From: Actinomycetes bacterium
GTDB taxonomy: Bacteria; Actinomycetota; Coriobacteriia; Anaerosomatales; Anaerosomataceae
NCBI GenBank assembly: GCA_022839745.1
Contig: JALHJB010000010.1
Coordinates: 1-64,000 of the forward strand
Reading direction: 5' to 3'
Length of the DNA stretch: 64,000 bases
This document shows, in pieces, positions 41,995 through 50,979 of this stretch; within the stretch, counting starts at the first letter, position 1, and every line of letters begins with the position of its first letter. The translations under genes and the position numbers were made by a program. Under the pieces are notes generated by a model, which did not search any database, had not been told where the DNA came from, and saw only the letters and a program-made list of their open reading frames with translations.

Positions 41995-42636
41995 CTACTC
42001 CTTCATGAAGCGCTCGACCTTTGCGAACGCCTCGTCCTTGACGGATGCGAACACGATATCGCCCTCGTGCAGCACCATGTCGCCATCGGGCACATGAGCG
42101 GCCCGTCCACGCACAACGCTGAAGATGCGGAAACGGCGCGCGATCTCAACATCGGACACCCGCTCGCCTTCTATCTCCGGTCCGGCCTGGAACTCGATCA
42201 CCTCGATGTCCTCGATCGAGTTCAGGTGGTGGCCATGCCCCGCCTTGACCTTGTCCACGAGCGACTCGGCAACGAGCGTGGTGCCGCACACGTAGTCGAG
42301 GTCGAGTTGCTGATAGGTGCGCTCGCGGACGGGGTTGTAGAGACGCGCGACCACGTGATTGACGCCAAAGATCTTGCGCGCGACCTCACAGGTCATCAGG
42401 TTGGTATTGTCCAGGTCCGTCGTGGCGGCAAGGGCGTCGGCCTCGCGGATGCCGGCCTGCTCCAGTGTCTCCTCGTCAAACCCGAGGCCGCGGATCGTGA
42501 CCCCATTGAAGGTGCCACCGAGGCGCCTGAACGCGGATTCGTCGCGGTCGATCACCACGACGTTGTGGCCCTCGATCGAAAGCATCGTTGCAAGCTGCGA
42601 GCCGACACGCCCACATCCGACGACGATGATATTCAT
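41995..42636 (-). CDS. trkA: TrkA-type potassium channel regulator (first copy)
   Basis: 213 residues from the ATG at 42636 (GGCGAGG upstream). TrkA_N with MNIIVVGCGRVGSQLATML and AATTDLDNTNLMTCEVARK, then TrkA_C. Separated from the second copy by three bases. The two proteins differ clearly, suggesting a hetero-octameric gating ring with different nucleotide affinity. Confidence 0.94.
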   Translation of the reverse strand: MNIIVVGCGRVGSQLATMLSIEGHNVVVIDRDESAFRRLGGTFNGVTIRGLGFDEETLEQAGIREADALAATTDLDNTNLMTCEVARKIFGVNHVVARLYNPVRERTYQQLDLDYVCGTTLVAESLVDKVKAGHGHHLNSIEDIEVIEFQAGPEIEGERVSDVEIARRFRIFSVVRGRAAHVPDGDMVLHEGDIVFASVKDEAFAKVERFMKE

Positions 42637-42694
42637 GACCTCGCCTGCCCTCGGTTCCTGCCGCCGGCACCCCCGGCCTCGACAACAACGGCTG

Positions 42695-42723
42695 ACGCTA
42701 CTCCCTGTTCGGGGCTCCGTCAA
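42695..42723 (-). promoter_or_regulatory. Promoter of the trk operon
   Basis: TTGACG (42718-42723), exact 17-base spacer, TAGCGT (42695-42700), minus strand; transcript would start near 42688, 50 bases before trkA. Confidence 0.7.
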
Positions 42724-42776
42724 TAAGCCCCTCGGACCGATCGCCGCTTCTGGTCACCGGCGAGGGCCGCAACCAC

Positions 42777-42802
42777 AACGGGCGCCCCGCGGGGCGCCCG
42801 TT
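42777..42802 (-). terminator. Terminator after the DUF5679 gene
   Basis: Perfect 12-bp palindromic arms AACGGGCGCCCC / GGGGCGCCCGTT around a GC centre, 27 bases after the zinc-ribbon gene. The exit is TTGTGG, so only weakly U-rich. Confidence 0.65.
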
Positions 42803-42828
42803 GGTGTCAACGCCAGATGGCGTGGCAG

Positions 42829-42975
42829 CTACTTGCCGATCTTGAAGATCTTCGTCCCGCACTCGGGGCACAGACCCTGCGTGGCCGGACGGCCGTTCTT
42901 CATGGTGATCTCCTGCGCGTCCTTGATCTCACGCTTGGCCTTGCACTTGACGCAGTAGCCTTCCTTCGCCGCCAT
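42829..42975 (-). CDS. DUF5679 zinc-ribbon protein
   Basis: 48 residues with GAGGAGG before the ATG. Two CxxC pairs (YCVKCKAKR and LCPECGTKIF) form a zinc ribbon; a short basic loop lies between. DUF5679 proteins are small, widespread in actinobacteria and Chloroflexi, and of unknown role. Confidence 0.9.
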   Translation of the reverse strand: MAAKEGYCVKCKAKREIKDAQEITMKNGRPATQGLCPECGTKIFKIGK

Positions 42976-43055
42976 GTGCGCTACCTCCTCGATTCTGTTG
43001 TCGTGTCCCCCGTGGGGTTCCATTACGCGATGGAAGCGCGAGCGCTTCGACGCAA

Positions 43056-43748
43056 CTATACACCGTACGTACCCTCTGTGAAGCGCGGGCGACGCGCAAA
43101 CCAGCATAAGAGCGCTGCCACGATGAGCACGAGCGCAGCCCATGTCGCCCCCGCGGCAATCCAGAACGGCAGCGGGAACACTCTGATGAGCAACGCCTCA
43201 TACGGGAAGACCCAGGTGCCCTCGGCGAAGAACAGGGAGTGGAACCAGGCGAAGAAGGCGTTGAAGTCCAGCAGCCCCACGAGCACGGCGAGCGCCGTTG
43301 CGACCAGCAGTGCCGCCGAGGCCGTGCGAGCTGCCGCTGCCACGCGGCGCCCTCCGCCGGGCGTGCGCCATCGCATCACCGCCCAGACCGGCACGAGCAC
43401 TGCGAGCGCCAGCGTGAGCCAGCGTGTCGGCACGACAACGTCACGCACATCCGCCAGATGCGACACCGCGGCCGCGTCGAACGCGGGCACTCCTCTGATC
43501 GTCGCTGGCAAGGCGGGGGCGTCCGGGTCGACGACGAAGCGGCGGACGCTCTCGGCAGCCTCGAGCGTCGCTTCCTCCCCAAGCCCCGTGGAACTGGCAC
43601 TGTCCACCGCCCTGACCAGGGCGTTCACGTATGCGGGAGTGGTCAGCACACACAACGAGAGACCCAGGACCAGTAGCAGGATCGCAAGCGCAGCCACAGA
43701 GGTCTCGAGGGTACGCAGCACCGCCCGAAGGCTACCTGAGGTCGTCAT
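43056..43748 (-). CDS. DUF1461 (TIGR01906) integral membrane protein
   Basis: 230 residues, start overlapping the GGDEF gene end by 17 bases. N-terminal helix (about 14-36), an external domain with HLADVRDV near 95, and three further helices. FNAFFAWFHSLFFAEGTWVFP near 165-185 is the diagnostic DUF1461 motif. In Gram-positive relatives (Lnb/Lit group of this family) some members are lipoprotein N-acyl intramolecular transacylases, which fits the H-x-H...FF pattern, but that activity is inferred. Confidence 0.85.
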   Translation of the reverse strand: MTTSGSLRAVLRTLETSVAALAILLLVLGLSLCVLTTPAYVNALVRAVDSASSTGLGEEATLEAAESVRRFVVDPDAPALPATIRGVPAFDAAAVSHLADVRDVVVPTRWLTLALAVLVPVWAVMRWRTPGGGRRVAAAARTASAALLVATALAVLVGLLDFNAFFAWFHSLFFAEGTWVFPYEALLIRVFPLPFWIAAGATWAALVLIVAALLCWFARRPRFTEGTYGV

Positions 43749-44985
43749 CGCTCGGCACGCCCGCACCCGGCACCGACGTACGCACGCCATTGCCCCCGGC
43801 AAGGACGGCAAGCGAAAGCATGCCGTCGGCGGCCTCCAGCAGCGCGTCGTGCGACACACCGTCCACCGGCAGGAACGCAACGCCCACGCTGACGGTCACG
43901 CTCACGCCGCTCACGCGGAGCGACTCCACAGCCTGCCGGAAGGTCTCCGCGATGGCATATGCGCGGTGCTCGAGCGGTGTGCGATCGGACAGCCCGCGTG
44001 CCACCTCGGGCACGATGAGGGCCAGCTCTTCGCCTCCGATGCGGCAGGCGGTGTTCACGTCCCAGCCGTCGACACCGGTATCGGCGCTCGCGATGTCCTT
44101 GAGCAACCGGGCGATCGCGGCCAGGATCTCGTCGCCCACCTCGACGCCAAAAGTCCGGTTGACGTCGCCGAAGTGGTCGATGTCGGCGAGTATCAGCGCG
44201 ACCTGACGGTTGTTGCGCATGGCACGCTCGCACTCGGTCATCAGGATACGCTGGAAGTAGTGCCGGTTGTAGAGGCCTGTGAGGTCATCGATGAACGAGC
44301 TTTCTCGTAGCTCGAACTCGCGGCGCCTGATCGTTTTCATCATCAGCATGCCGACCAGGGCGGCGCCTGAGAACAGCGTGACCTCCCAGAGATAGCGCAC
44401 GAGCACGTATGTGATGTTCTGCTGGAGGCCGGATGTCACGAAGGGGAGCTCGACGTGAGGAAGCAGCCCCGTGTAGTCGCCGACGAGCACCGCACCGTAC
44501 AGGAGCGCCGCGCTGGCCACCAGCATCCAGACCTGCCAGCGGCGAGGCAGGATGAAGGCCGCCTCCAGGATGAAGACGAGATACATGGCGGGGAACCACG
44601 AGTACACACCGCCGCTGTAGTAGACGAGCACGGTGGCCACGAGCATGTCGAACAACAGCTGCGCCTGGTTGAGGAACGCGACATTGGCGACTTTGGGCAA
44701 CACCGCCTGGTAGAACCCGTTGTACATGAGCACGAAGATCAGCGCGATCGCGGGGATCGTCATGTTGCGGATCAGCGAATCGAGGTCGGTCGAGGTGGCG
44801 AACACGCTGGCGCCGAAGACCGAGAAGATCGCGAGCACCGCCACGATCGCCCAACGCACGCGGATCACGAGCCGCACACGCTCAACGTTGGAGCGCAGCG
44901 CCTCGATGTCGTATTGGGTGGGCTGTTCACGCCAGGACACGACAGCGCCACGCGCCAGTGTCTTGGCGATCCTGCTGTGTATCAC
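43732..44985 (-). CDS. Membrane-bound GGDEF protein (diguanylate cyclase-like)
   Basis: 417 residues from a GTG with GGAGG six bases upstream. About six membrane helices (residues 40-220), then a GGDEF domain (about 245-405): DDLTGLYNRHYF, ADIDHFGDVNRTFGVEVGD and the signature as IGGEEL. The last residue is Leu instead of Phe; the catalytic E-E pair is kept, so activity is possible. No RxxD inhibitory site is obvious. Signal input is through the membrane domain. Confidence 0.9.
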   Translation of the reverse strand: MIHSRIAKTLARGAVVSWREQPTQYDIEALRSNVERVRLVIRVRWAIVAVLAIFSVFGASVFATSTDLDSLIRNMTIPAIALIFVLMYNGFYQAVLPKVANVAFLNQAQLLFDMLVATVLVYYSGGVYSWFPAMYLVFILEAAFILPRRWQVWMLVASAALLYGAVLVGDYTGLLPHVELPFVTSGLQQNITYVLVRYLWEVTLFSGAALVGMLMMKTIRRREFELRESSFIDDLTGLYNRHYFQRILMTECERAMRNNRQVALILADIDHFGDVNRTFGVEVGDEILAAIARLLKDIASADTGVDGWDVNTACRIGGEELALIVPEVARGLSDRTPLEHRAYAIAETFRQAVESLRVSGVSVTVSVGVAFLPVDGVSHDALLEAADGMLSLAVLAGGNGVRTSVPGAGVPSDDDLR

Positions 44986-45065
44986 GCACGGCCTCCATGC
45001 GAAGGAACCCGTCTGCCAGGTGCCGAGTGTAGCACGCACGGGCGTATGCCAATGCCCGCTGGCTC

Positions 45066-46928
45066 CTAGAGGCCGCGGACCAGCGCGGTTACGAAATCGA
45101 CGGCCTGCTCCACGGTATCAACGGAGACGGCCTCGACGGTATCCGTATGCCAATGCCAGTTGGGCAGCCGGTCGTTGATATCGAAGGCCATCACGCTCAT
45201 CACCCGGAAGCCCCGCGTGAGAGCGACCACCGCGTCACCTGTAGCGCCCATGCGTTCCCGGCCGCGCACCGACATCTCCTGCTCCCGCACGGTGCGCTTT
45301 GCCTGAGACACCAGTCGCCGATCGGCATGCAGGCGACGAGTCACCCCTTCGTGCGTGATGTACGAGACCGCACCCGCACCCACCGTGTCGATGTTGATGA
45401 TGGCCGCGCCCTTCAGCTCACTGCCATACGCGTCGAGCAGCGCCCGCATCCCGTAGCCTCCGGGCTCACCCGCTCCCGTGGCCACGAACCAGATCTCCTT
45501 CTCGGCGAGTGCCCTGTCCACGCCATCGGTGACCTGCCTGCGGATGCGTGCCGCGATCTCGCTCGGATCGAGCGAACCGGTGATGTCGCCACCGGCCGAT
45601 CCGGCCTTGAAGCCGAACTCGTCGTCATCGTTGTCCAGGTTCTCCCACGAACCTATCTGCTTGCCCGCACGGCGGACATCGAACCCGCGGCCGATGCCGA
45701 GCCAGTCACGAAGGCCGTGGCCCTCCTCATCGGACTCGCGCCGCTCCCTGCGGGAGCGCGAACGCCCGGCGCGCGACCACTCCTCCTCGGACGCGTCCTC
45801 TTGAGGCGCCGACTCATCGGCACGCGCCCCGTCGTCTACGCGAGCGGCCTCCGGAGCGTCGCCCAGGTCGAAGGAGCCCTGTCCGTCCACCGGCTCGATA
45901 TCGTCCCAGGCATCCCCTCTGTCGAGCGGACCCGAGAGGTCGATCGGCGCGGTGTACGCGGGCGTCGGCTCGACATAGCCCACGGGGCCCTGATCGTCCC
46001 ACCCGTCATCAAGCGGTATGCGCGGAGCGGGGGCGGGCTCCGCCGAGGGCCATCCGTCATCGTCGGCGTCGAGGTCGTCGAGAGGCATGAGCATCTGGGT
46101 GTCAGCTGCCACGGGAGTCATCGGGCGGTAGTCAAGCACGACATCGTCATCGAACCCACCGGCCGCCATGACCGCCTCGGCACCTCGGCGCGTGGGAGCA
46201 TACGCGCGCCCTTCGGCCGACTCAGGCACGGTCGCCTGCATCACTGCAAGCATCGCCGCCACGCCAGACGCGTTGTCGTTAGCGCCGTCGGTGGCATGGC
46301 CGAGCACCTCGCGCTGCACACCGGCCGAGAACGGGAGAAGCCAGAATCCAGCCACGAGGATCGCGAAGTAGCCCGTCCAGGGCTTCCATGTCTCCGCGAA
46401 CGGGAGCGATGTGAGCGCCAGCCACACCACCAGCGCCACCGGGACCCACTGCATCAGCTTCACGACCATAGAAGCGTGGCGAACGACTCCCGGGCTCGAG
46501 AGGAACGACGGCTTGGCTGTGTCGTAGTGAGCGACGATCACCACGCGCTGCAGCCGCTCGTTGCGGCGTGCCTTCGGCACATGGCGGGCGATTATGTTCT
46601 GGCTCGGTCCCTGCCCCAGGAAGCGCGCAAGGCTGAACCGCATGCCGAGGTCAAGCCACACCACAGCGGCCACCACGATCGCCAGTGCGAGAGCGGGCAG
46701 GCTCCACCAGATGGAGAGCACCGCGGAGGCGATGATGAGGGCCCCGTAGACGATGTGGGCGCGTGCGTCGGAGCGCGGCGAATCGAACTCCTGCCGCTCG
46801 ACATCGAGGCTGTACGCCCGGAAGACGGACTCGATGTACTCGGCCGCCTCGGCCTCGGCGTCGGTGGTCGCCGGCCGTGGCCCGATGGCGTCGGCAAGAC
46901 GGTTGATGTGCTCCATCACCTGCGACAT
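45066..46928 (-). CDS. M28-family metallopeptidase with large acidic insertion
   Basis: 620 residues; ATG chosen for GGAG five bases upstream. Zinc ligands typical of M28 are H134 and D136 (VVIVAHYDTAKPS), D218 (NDNASG), E488 (GAGEPGG), D514 (NIDT) and H594 (HWHTDT). Two hydrophobic pairs (about 58-93 and 158-202) anchor it. Between D218 and E488 an insertion of about 240 residues, very rich in Asp, Glu, Pro and Arg, interrupts the catalytic domain. M28 enzymes are aminopeptidases. The orientation places the catalytic site beside the membrane. GC and codon use of the insertion are like its neighbours. Confidence 0.85.
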   Translation of the reverse strand: MSQVMEHINRLADAIGPRPATTDAEAEAAEYIESVFRAYSLDVERQEFDSPRSDARAHIVYGALIIASAVLSIWWSLPALALAIVVAAVVWLDLGMRFSLARFLGQGPSQNIIARHVPKARRNERLQRVVIVAHYDTAKPSFLSSPGVVRHASMVVKLMQWVPVALVVWLALTSLPFAETWKPWTGYFAILVAGFWLLPFSAGVQREVLGHATDGANDNASGVAAMLAVMQATVPESAEGRAYAPTRRGAEAVMAAGGFDDDVVLDYRPMTPVAADTQMLMPLDDLDADDDGWPSAEPAPAPRIPLDDGWDDQGPVGYVEPTPAYTAPIDLSGPLDRGDAWDDIEPVDGQGSFDLGDAPEAARVDDGARADESAPQEDASEEEWSRAGRSRSRRERRESDEEGHGLRDWLGIGRGFDVRRAGKQIGSWENLDNDDDEFGFKAGSAGGDITGSLDPSEIAARIRRQVTDGVDRALAEKEIWFVATGAGEPGGYGMRALLDAYGSELKGAAIINIDTVGAGAVSYITHEGVTRRLHADRRLVSQAKRTVREQEMSVRGRERMGATGDAVVALTRGFRVMSVMAFDINDRLPNWHWHTDTVEAVSVDTVEQAVDFVTALVRGL

Positions 46929-47057
46929 GGCTGCTCCAAGCACTCGATCGACGTGCCGGCCGAACGGCCGCCCTGCTGCAATGATACCGTAGCGGCGCGC
47001 ACCCTACGCACCCGGCGCCAGTGGCGTGGAGCCGGCGACGACCCGGACGGACCCCGG

Positions 47058-48467
47058 CTACCGCCCGTGCCCGGATGAGTCCACCGCGATCATGGTGCGA
47101 CGGATCGAGGACTGGCTCGTCTTGCCGTACACCTCGATCTGGTCGACAGCCACGAGCCGCCCAGGCTCCGACCGTGAGAAGTACAGGATCGACGCTCCGT
47201 GCGGGATATGCGGGTCGGGCCGCAGTTCAGTGAAGTGCACGCCCCCGGTGGTACCAGAACCGAGGAGCACCGTGCTGTCTTCCATCGCGAAGCTCGGCGT
47301 ATGCGTGTGCCCCGAAACCACGATCGGCGTGCGTCCGATGAGGGGCCTGCCGCTTGCGGGGTCGTGAACCGCAACGATGTCGAAACGCTCGCGCTCACGC
47401 GCGTCCGCGATCTCCTCGCCGCGCTCGCGGGCGTGCCGCGAATCGGGCTCGACCCCCGGCCCTGCCGATGCCGGGTCGCCGATGCCGAGGATGACCAGTC
47501 CGCGCGCGGTGGTGGTCGTCTCGTCGTCGAGCACCGTCACGCCGCTTGCCGCGATCCTCGCCACCAGGTCCGGCGAGTCATGGTTGCCGGGCACGAACAC
47601 GTACGGGCGCCCGCTCATCTGCGCGATCGCGAGCGCGGCCTCCTGCTCGGTGCCAAAATGCGAGATGTCACCGGTATCGATGATCAGCTCTGCGTTATAC
47701 GCGCGGGCAAGATCGAGGGTGAGCTGCATCCCGATGGGATCGAGGTGCAGGTCGGTGACGTGCAGCACCCGGTACGTATCGGGCAGCGAACCCCCGCCGG
47801 TGAAGGACTGATCGACCCCGTAATACGCGGCCAGGTCGGATGCCAGCGAGCGGACCTGCCGCTGCAGCCCCTCGATGTCGGACAAGCGATCCTGCACGAG
47901 CGCGAGAGCGCCGGGGGCGTAGGTGAGCGCGCCGTTGAAGGTGGGCTCAGCGAACGCGCCGGGCTCGAAGGTCGCCGCGCCGAGACCGATCGTGCCGCCG
48001 CACACCGCAACGACCATGGCGAGCGCAAGCGCGATGAGCTTCCGGGACCGTGTGAACGCGAACGCCGCGAGTCCCGCCGTGAACAGGCCCGCCAGCGTCC
48101 CTCGCGTGCCGGCCGCCAACACCGCCCGCATCGCCGAGCCGCTCCACTCCTCAAGATCAGCGCCGTCTGGCACGCCCTCGGCAGCCAGCGCCTCGAGCCC
48201 GGCAACGTCGACCTCATCGAGCCGCACCTCGGCATGAAGCGGCGCGGCGTGGGTGTCGGCCGAGATGCTGCCGAACGGCGGGAAGGCGAGCGTGGTGGTG
48301 CCGTCGAGCGCGGGCGTGAGCCGCACCGCCACCGTGAGCGGGCCGACCTCATCGGTCACGGCGGCGACGGCGGTGAAGGCGAGAACGCCCAGTGCGACCG
48401 CGAGAAGGACCGCGGCCGATCCGATGGCCGCCGATGTCCGCGAGATGCGTGTGCGCTCTGAGGTCAT
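47058..48467 (-). CDS. Membrane metallophosphoesterase
   Basis: 469 residues. One helix at the N-terminus (about 14-37), two more near 118-165, then a calcineurin-type domain on the far side: VTDLHLDP, IIDTGDISHFG, VPGNHDSPD, IVAVHDP and VVSGHTHTPSF supply the two-metal site. Between helices is a beta-rich segment. It likely hydrolyses a phosphoester outside the membrane, such as UDP-sugar, phospholipid or nucleotide; the substrate is not predictable. It is a single gene. Confidence 0.88.
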   Translation of the reverse strand: MTSERTRISRTSAAIGSAAVLLAVALGVLAFTAVAAVTDEVGPLTVAVRLTPALDGTTTLAFPPFGSISADTHAAPLHAEVRLDEVDVAGLEALAAEGVPDGADLEEWSGSAMRAVLAAGTRGTLAGLFTAGLAAFAFTRSRKLIALALAMVVAVCGGTIGLGAATFEPGAFAEPTFNGALTYAPGALALVQDRLSDIEGLQRQVRSLASDLAAYYGVDQSFTGGGSLPDTYRVLHVTDLHLDPIGMQLTLDLARAYNAELIIDTGDISHFGTEQEAALAIAQMSGRPYVFVPGNHDSPDLVARIAASGVTVLDDETTTTARGLVILGIGDPASAGPGVEPDSRHARERGEEIADARERERFDIVAVHDPASGRPLIGRTPIVVSGHTHTPSFAMEDSTVLLGSGTTGGVHFTELRPDPHIPHGASILYFSRSEPGRLVAVDQIEVYGKTSQSSIRRTMIAVDSSGHGR

Positions 48468-48547
48468 GACACAACGATACGCCCTGGGCCGGGCATCCGT
48501 GCCTCCCGATCCAGGACGTATCGTATGGTCGCACGTTCAGCGGGTGG

Positions 48548-48865
48548 TCACTGCCCCATCTCGGGCATGCCGCCCTGGTGGCAGTCGAAGCACTGGCTCA
48601 TGCGATATGAGGCATGCTCCGCGACGATCTCGGGATCGTCGCTGTGACACACGCAGCCCGGGATCTCCACGGCCAGCGGATCCGACCCGCCTTCGGGCGC
48701 GTCGGCCACAGCCGGCGCGGGCGCGACCCCCGCGGGCGCCGCCGCCTGAGACGACGCCTGCGGGGCCATCGGCTTGCCGAACGCGAACATCGCAACCACC
48801 AGCACTGCCGTCACAAGCATCGCCGAACCCACGATGACCGCGACCCGCTTCCTCATGCCTGCCAC
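48548..48865 (-). CDS. Small membrane-anchored c-type cytochrome
   Basis: About 102-105 residues (a GTG at 48865 or an ATG at 48856). N-terminal anchor, Ala/Pro linker, then two heme-type motifs: PGCVCHSDD and QCFDCHQGG. The second is a normal CxxCH. The first is CxCH, one residue short of the standard. The chain between (PEIVAEHASYRM) resembles tetraheme-NapC/NrfH-like and ammonifying cytochromes. Located three bases after hcp, it is the last gene of the nitrosative-stress operon and may pass electrons to it or to another reductase. Confidence 0.75.
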   Translation of the reverse strand: MAGMRKRVAVIVGSAMLVTAVLVVAMFAFGKPMAPQASSQAAAPAGVAPAPAVADAPEGGSDPLAVEIPGCVCHSDDPEIVAEHASYRMSQCFDCHQGGMPEMGQ

Positions 48866-48868
48866 GGG

Positions 48869-50521
48869 CTAGGCCGCGCTCTCGCCGAGGATCGCGTCGA
48901 GGTCAGCCTGAGCGCTCTCGCCGATCGGCTTGATGGCGAAGTTGTCCACGAGCACCTGCAGCACCGCGGGGGTGATGAACGCAGGGAGGGTGGGGCCAAG
49001 CCGGATGTCGGTGATGCCGAGGTGGAGCAGCGTGAGCAGGATCGCCACGGCCTTCTGCTCGTACCAGGAGAGGATCATCGAGAGCGGGAGCTCGTTCACG
49101 CCCACCTCGAATGCCTCGGCAAGCGCGACGGCGATCTTGATGGCCGAGTACGCGTCGTTGCACTGGCCCACGTCGAGCAGGCGCGGGATGCCGCCGATCT
49201 CGCCGAGCTGGTGGTCGAAGAAACGGAACTTGCCGCAGGCCAGCGTCAGCACGATCGTGTCGGCCGGGGCCTGGTCCACGAAGTCGGTGTAGTAGCTGCG
49301 GCCGGGCTTGGCGCCGTCGCATCCGCCCACGAGGAAGAAGTGGCGGATGGCGCCGCTCTTCACGGCCTCGATCACCGTCGGAGCGACCGACAGCACGGCG
49401 TTGCGGCCGAAGCCCACCATCACGCTGCCGCCGTCCACCTCATCGGTGAAGCCGGGCAGTTCGAGCGCACGATCGATGACGGCCCTGAAGTCGCCGTTCT
49501 CCACGTGTACGGCCTTCGGGTGCGCAACCCTGCCAGTGGTGAAGATGTTCTCGGCGTACGTGTCCTTGGGCAGCTGGATGCAGTTGGTGGTCATGAGGAT
49601 CGCACCCGGGAACTCGTCGAACTCCTTGCGCTGGTTCTGCCATGCCGTGCCGTAGTGGCCATAGAAGTGGCTGTGCTTCTTCAGCTCCGGATAGCCGTGC
49701 GCCGGAAGCATCTCGCCATGCGTGTAGATGTCGATGCCGAGGCCCTCGGTCTGCTCGAGCAGCTCCTTCAGGTCTTTGAGGTCGTGGCCCGAGACGACGA
49801 TCGCCTTGTTGGGCCGGTGACCGAGCGGCACGCTCGTGGGCACGGGGTGGCCGTACGCGCCGGTGTTGGCGGCATCCAGCAGCTCCATGACGCGCAGGTT
49901 GACCTCGCCGGCCTTGAGGGCAAGCGCCACCCACCCGTTGAGATCGATGCTCTTGTCGGGAAGCGCGGCCAGAAGCTCGTGCTCGAAGGCGTAGATCGCC
50001 GGGTCCGTGTGGCCGAGCACGCGGGCGTGGTCGGCGTAGGCCGCGACACCCTTGAGCCCGTAGACAGCGGTCTGCTGAAGCGCCTGGACGTTCGGATCAC
50101 GATCATGGTCGGAGAAGATGCCCACGGCCTCGCCCTGGGCGATCAGTTCCTCGAGCGTGGCGGCCGGCTCGAACGCCACAGCCGGGTCGTCGGCGGGCAC
50201 AACGCCGCCGGCGGCCTCCACCTTCGCGCGAAGCGCGGTCTTCGCCTCGGCACCACGGCGGATGATCCCCGCGAGGTGCTCGGCATCGAAGTCCACGTTG
50301 GTCACGGTGGTGAAGAGCGCGCCGTTGACGAACTCGCCGGCCGCATCATCGGTCACGCCTACCTTGGCGCCAGCGACGGCGATCGCCGCGATACCCTTGA
50401 GCTGGTGCAGCAGGAGGTCCTGCAGCGCCGCCACCTCGGGCGTCTTGCCGCAGACCCCGACGGTGGTGCACCCCACGCCCTTGCTGGTCTGTTCGCACTG
50501 GTTGCAGAACACGTGCTTCAC
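48869..50521 (-). CDS. hcp: Hybrid-cluster protein (hydroxylamine/NO reductase) Hcp
   Basis: 550 residues. The N-terminal cluster motif CxxC-x8-C-x5-C (CNQCEQTSKGVGCTTVGVC) identifies the class I form with a [4Fe-4S] proximal cluster, as in anaerobes, rather than the [2Fe-2S] enterobacterial form. Ligands for the hybrid cluster are seen in VSGHDLKDL, MLPAHGYPEL, MTTNCIQLP and CGKFRF. It reduces NO to N2O or hydroxylamine to ammonia. It follows a ferredoxin and a YgbA-like gene, all probably under the divergent Crp/Fnr regulator. Confidence 0.96.
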   Translation of the reverse strand: MKHVFCNQCEQTSKGVGCTTVGVCGKTPEVAALQDLLLHQLKGIAAIAVAGAKVGVTDDAAGEFVNGALFTTVTNVDFDAEHLAGIIRRGAEAKTALRAKVEAAGGVVPADDPAVAFEPAATLEELIAQGEAVGIFSDHDRDPNVQALQQTAVYGLKGVAAYADHARVLGHTDPAIYAFEHELLAALPDKSIDLNGWVALALKAGEVNLRVMELLDAANTGAYGHPVPTSVPLGHRPNKAIVVSGHDLKDLKELLEQTEGLGIDIYTHGEMLPAHGYPELKKHSHFYGHYGTAWQNQRKEFDEFPGAILMTTNCIQLPKDTYAENIFTTGRVAHPKAVHVENGDFRAVIDRALELPGFTDEVDGGSVMVGFGRNAVLSVAPTVIEAVKSGAIRHFFLVGGCDGAKPGRSYYTDFVDQAPADTIVLTLACGKFRFFDHQLGEIGGIPRLLDVGQCNDAYSAIKIAVALAEAFEVGVNELPLSMILSWYEQKAVAILLTLLHLGITDIRLGPTLPAFITPAVLQVLVDNFAIKPIGESAQADLDAILGESAA

Positions 50522-50568
50522 TCCCTTTCATCGAGGCGCCAGACCCGCAGGTCCGCCGCGAGTGGTTC

Positions 50569-50955
50569 CTAGCCGTGGATGAGCGCCGGCAGGCAGCGGG
50601 TGCAGACCCACTCGCTGCGGCCCCGCTGGCGGACGGGCAGAAGCGACGCGTGGTCCTCGTCTGCACCGCACTTGAAGCAGACCTGCGGGATGTACGTCTT
50701 CCGCTTCTCAGCGATGATGGGCTCGGCGGCCTGGTGGTCGAACGGCACCGCCTCACGGGTCTCCAGCGTGAGGGCGCCGGTGGGGCATACGCCGAGGCAG
50801 AAGCCAGCGCCGTCGCACAGCTCCTCGCGGATGACCTTCGCCTTGCCGTCAACCATCACGATGGCACCCTCGGCACACGGGCTCACGCACAGTCCGCACC
50901 CGGTGCAGAGATCCTCGTCGATCCTCACGATCTGCCGTGTCACTGTTGTCGTCAC
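50569..50955 (-). CDS. 4Fe-4S ferredoxin with C-terminal zinc motif
   Basis: 128 residues. First cluster CTGCGLCVSPC, second motif CDGAGFCLGVCP in which the second cysteine is replaced by alanine, a variant common in Hcp-associated ferredoxins. The last 35 residues hold two CxxC pairs (VCFKCGAD and VCTRCLPA) that probably bind zinc or iron. It is the likely electron donor of Hcp, 47 bases downstream. Confidence 0.92.
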   Translation of the reverse strand: MTTTVTRQIVRIDEDLCTGCGLCVSPCAEGAIVMVDGKAKVIREELCDGAGFCLGVCPTGALTLETREAVPFDHQAAEPIIAEKRKTYIPQVCFKCGADEDHASLLPVRQRGRSEWVCTRCLPALIHG

Positions 50956-50979
50956 GCTGGTTCCTCTCTCGAATCGCCG

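Noticed and set aside
45147..47078. Long plus-strand frame of 643 codons
   Set aside because: It is antisense to the M28 peptidase, whose catalytic residues are all in place; high G+C gives long shadow frames.
48614..50572. Long plus-strand frame of 652 codons
   Set aside because: Antisense to hcp; composition is His/Arg/Val-rich with no domain.
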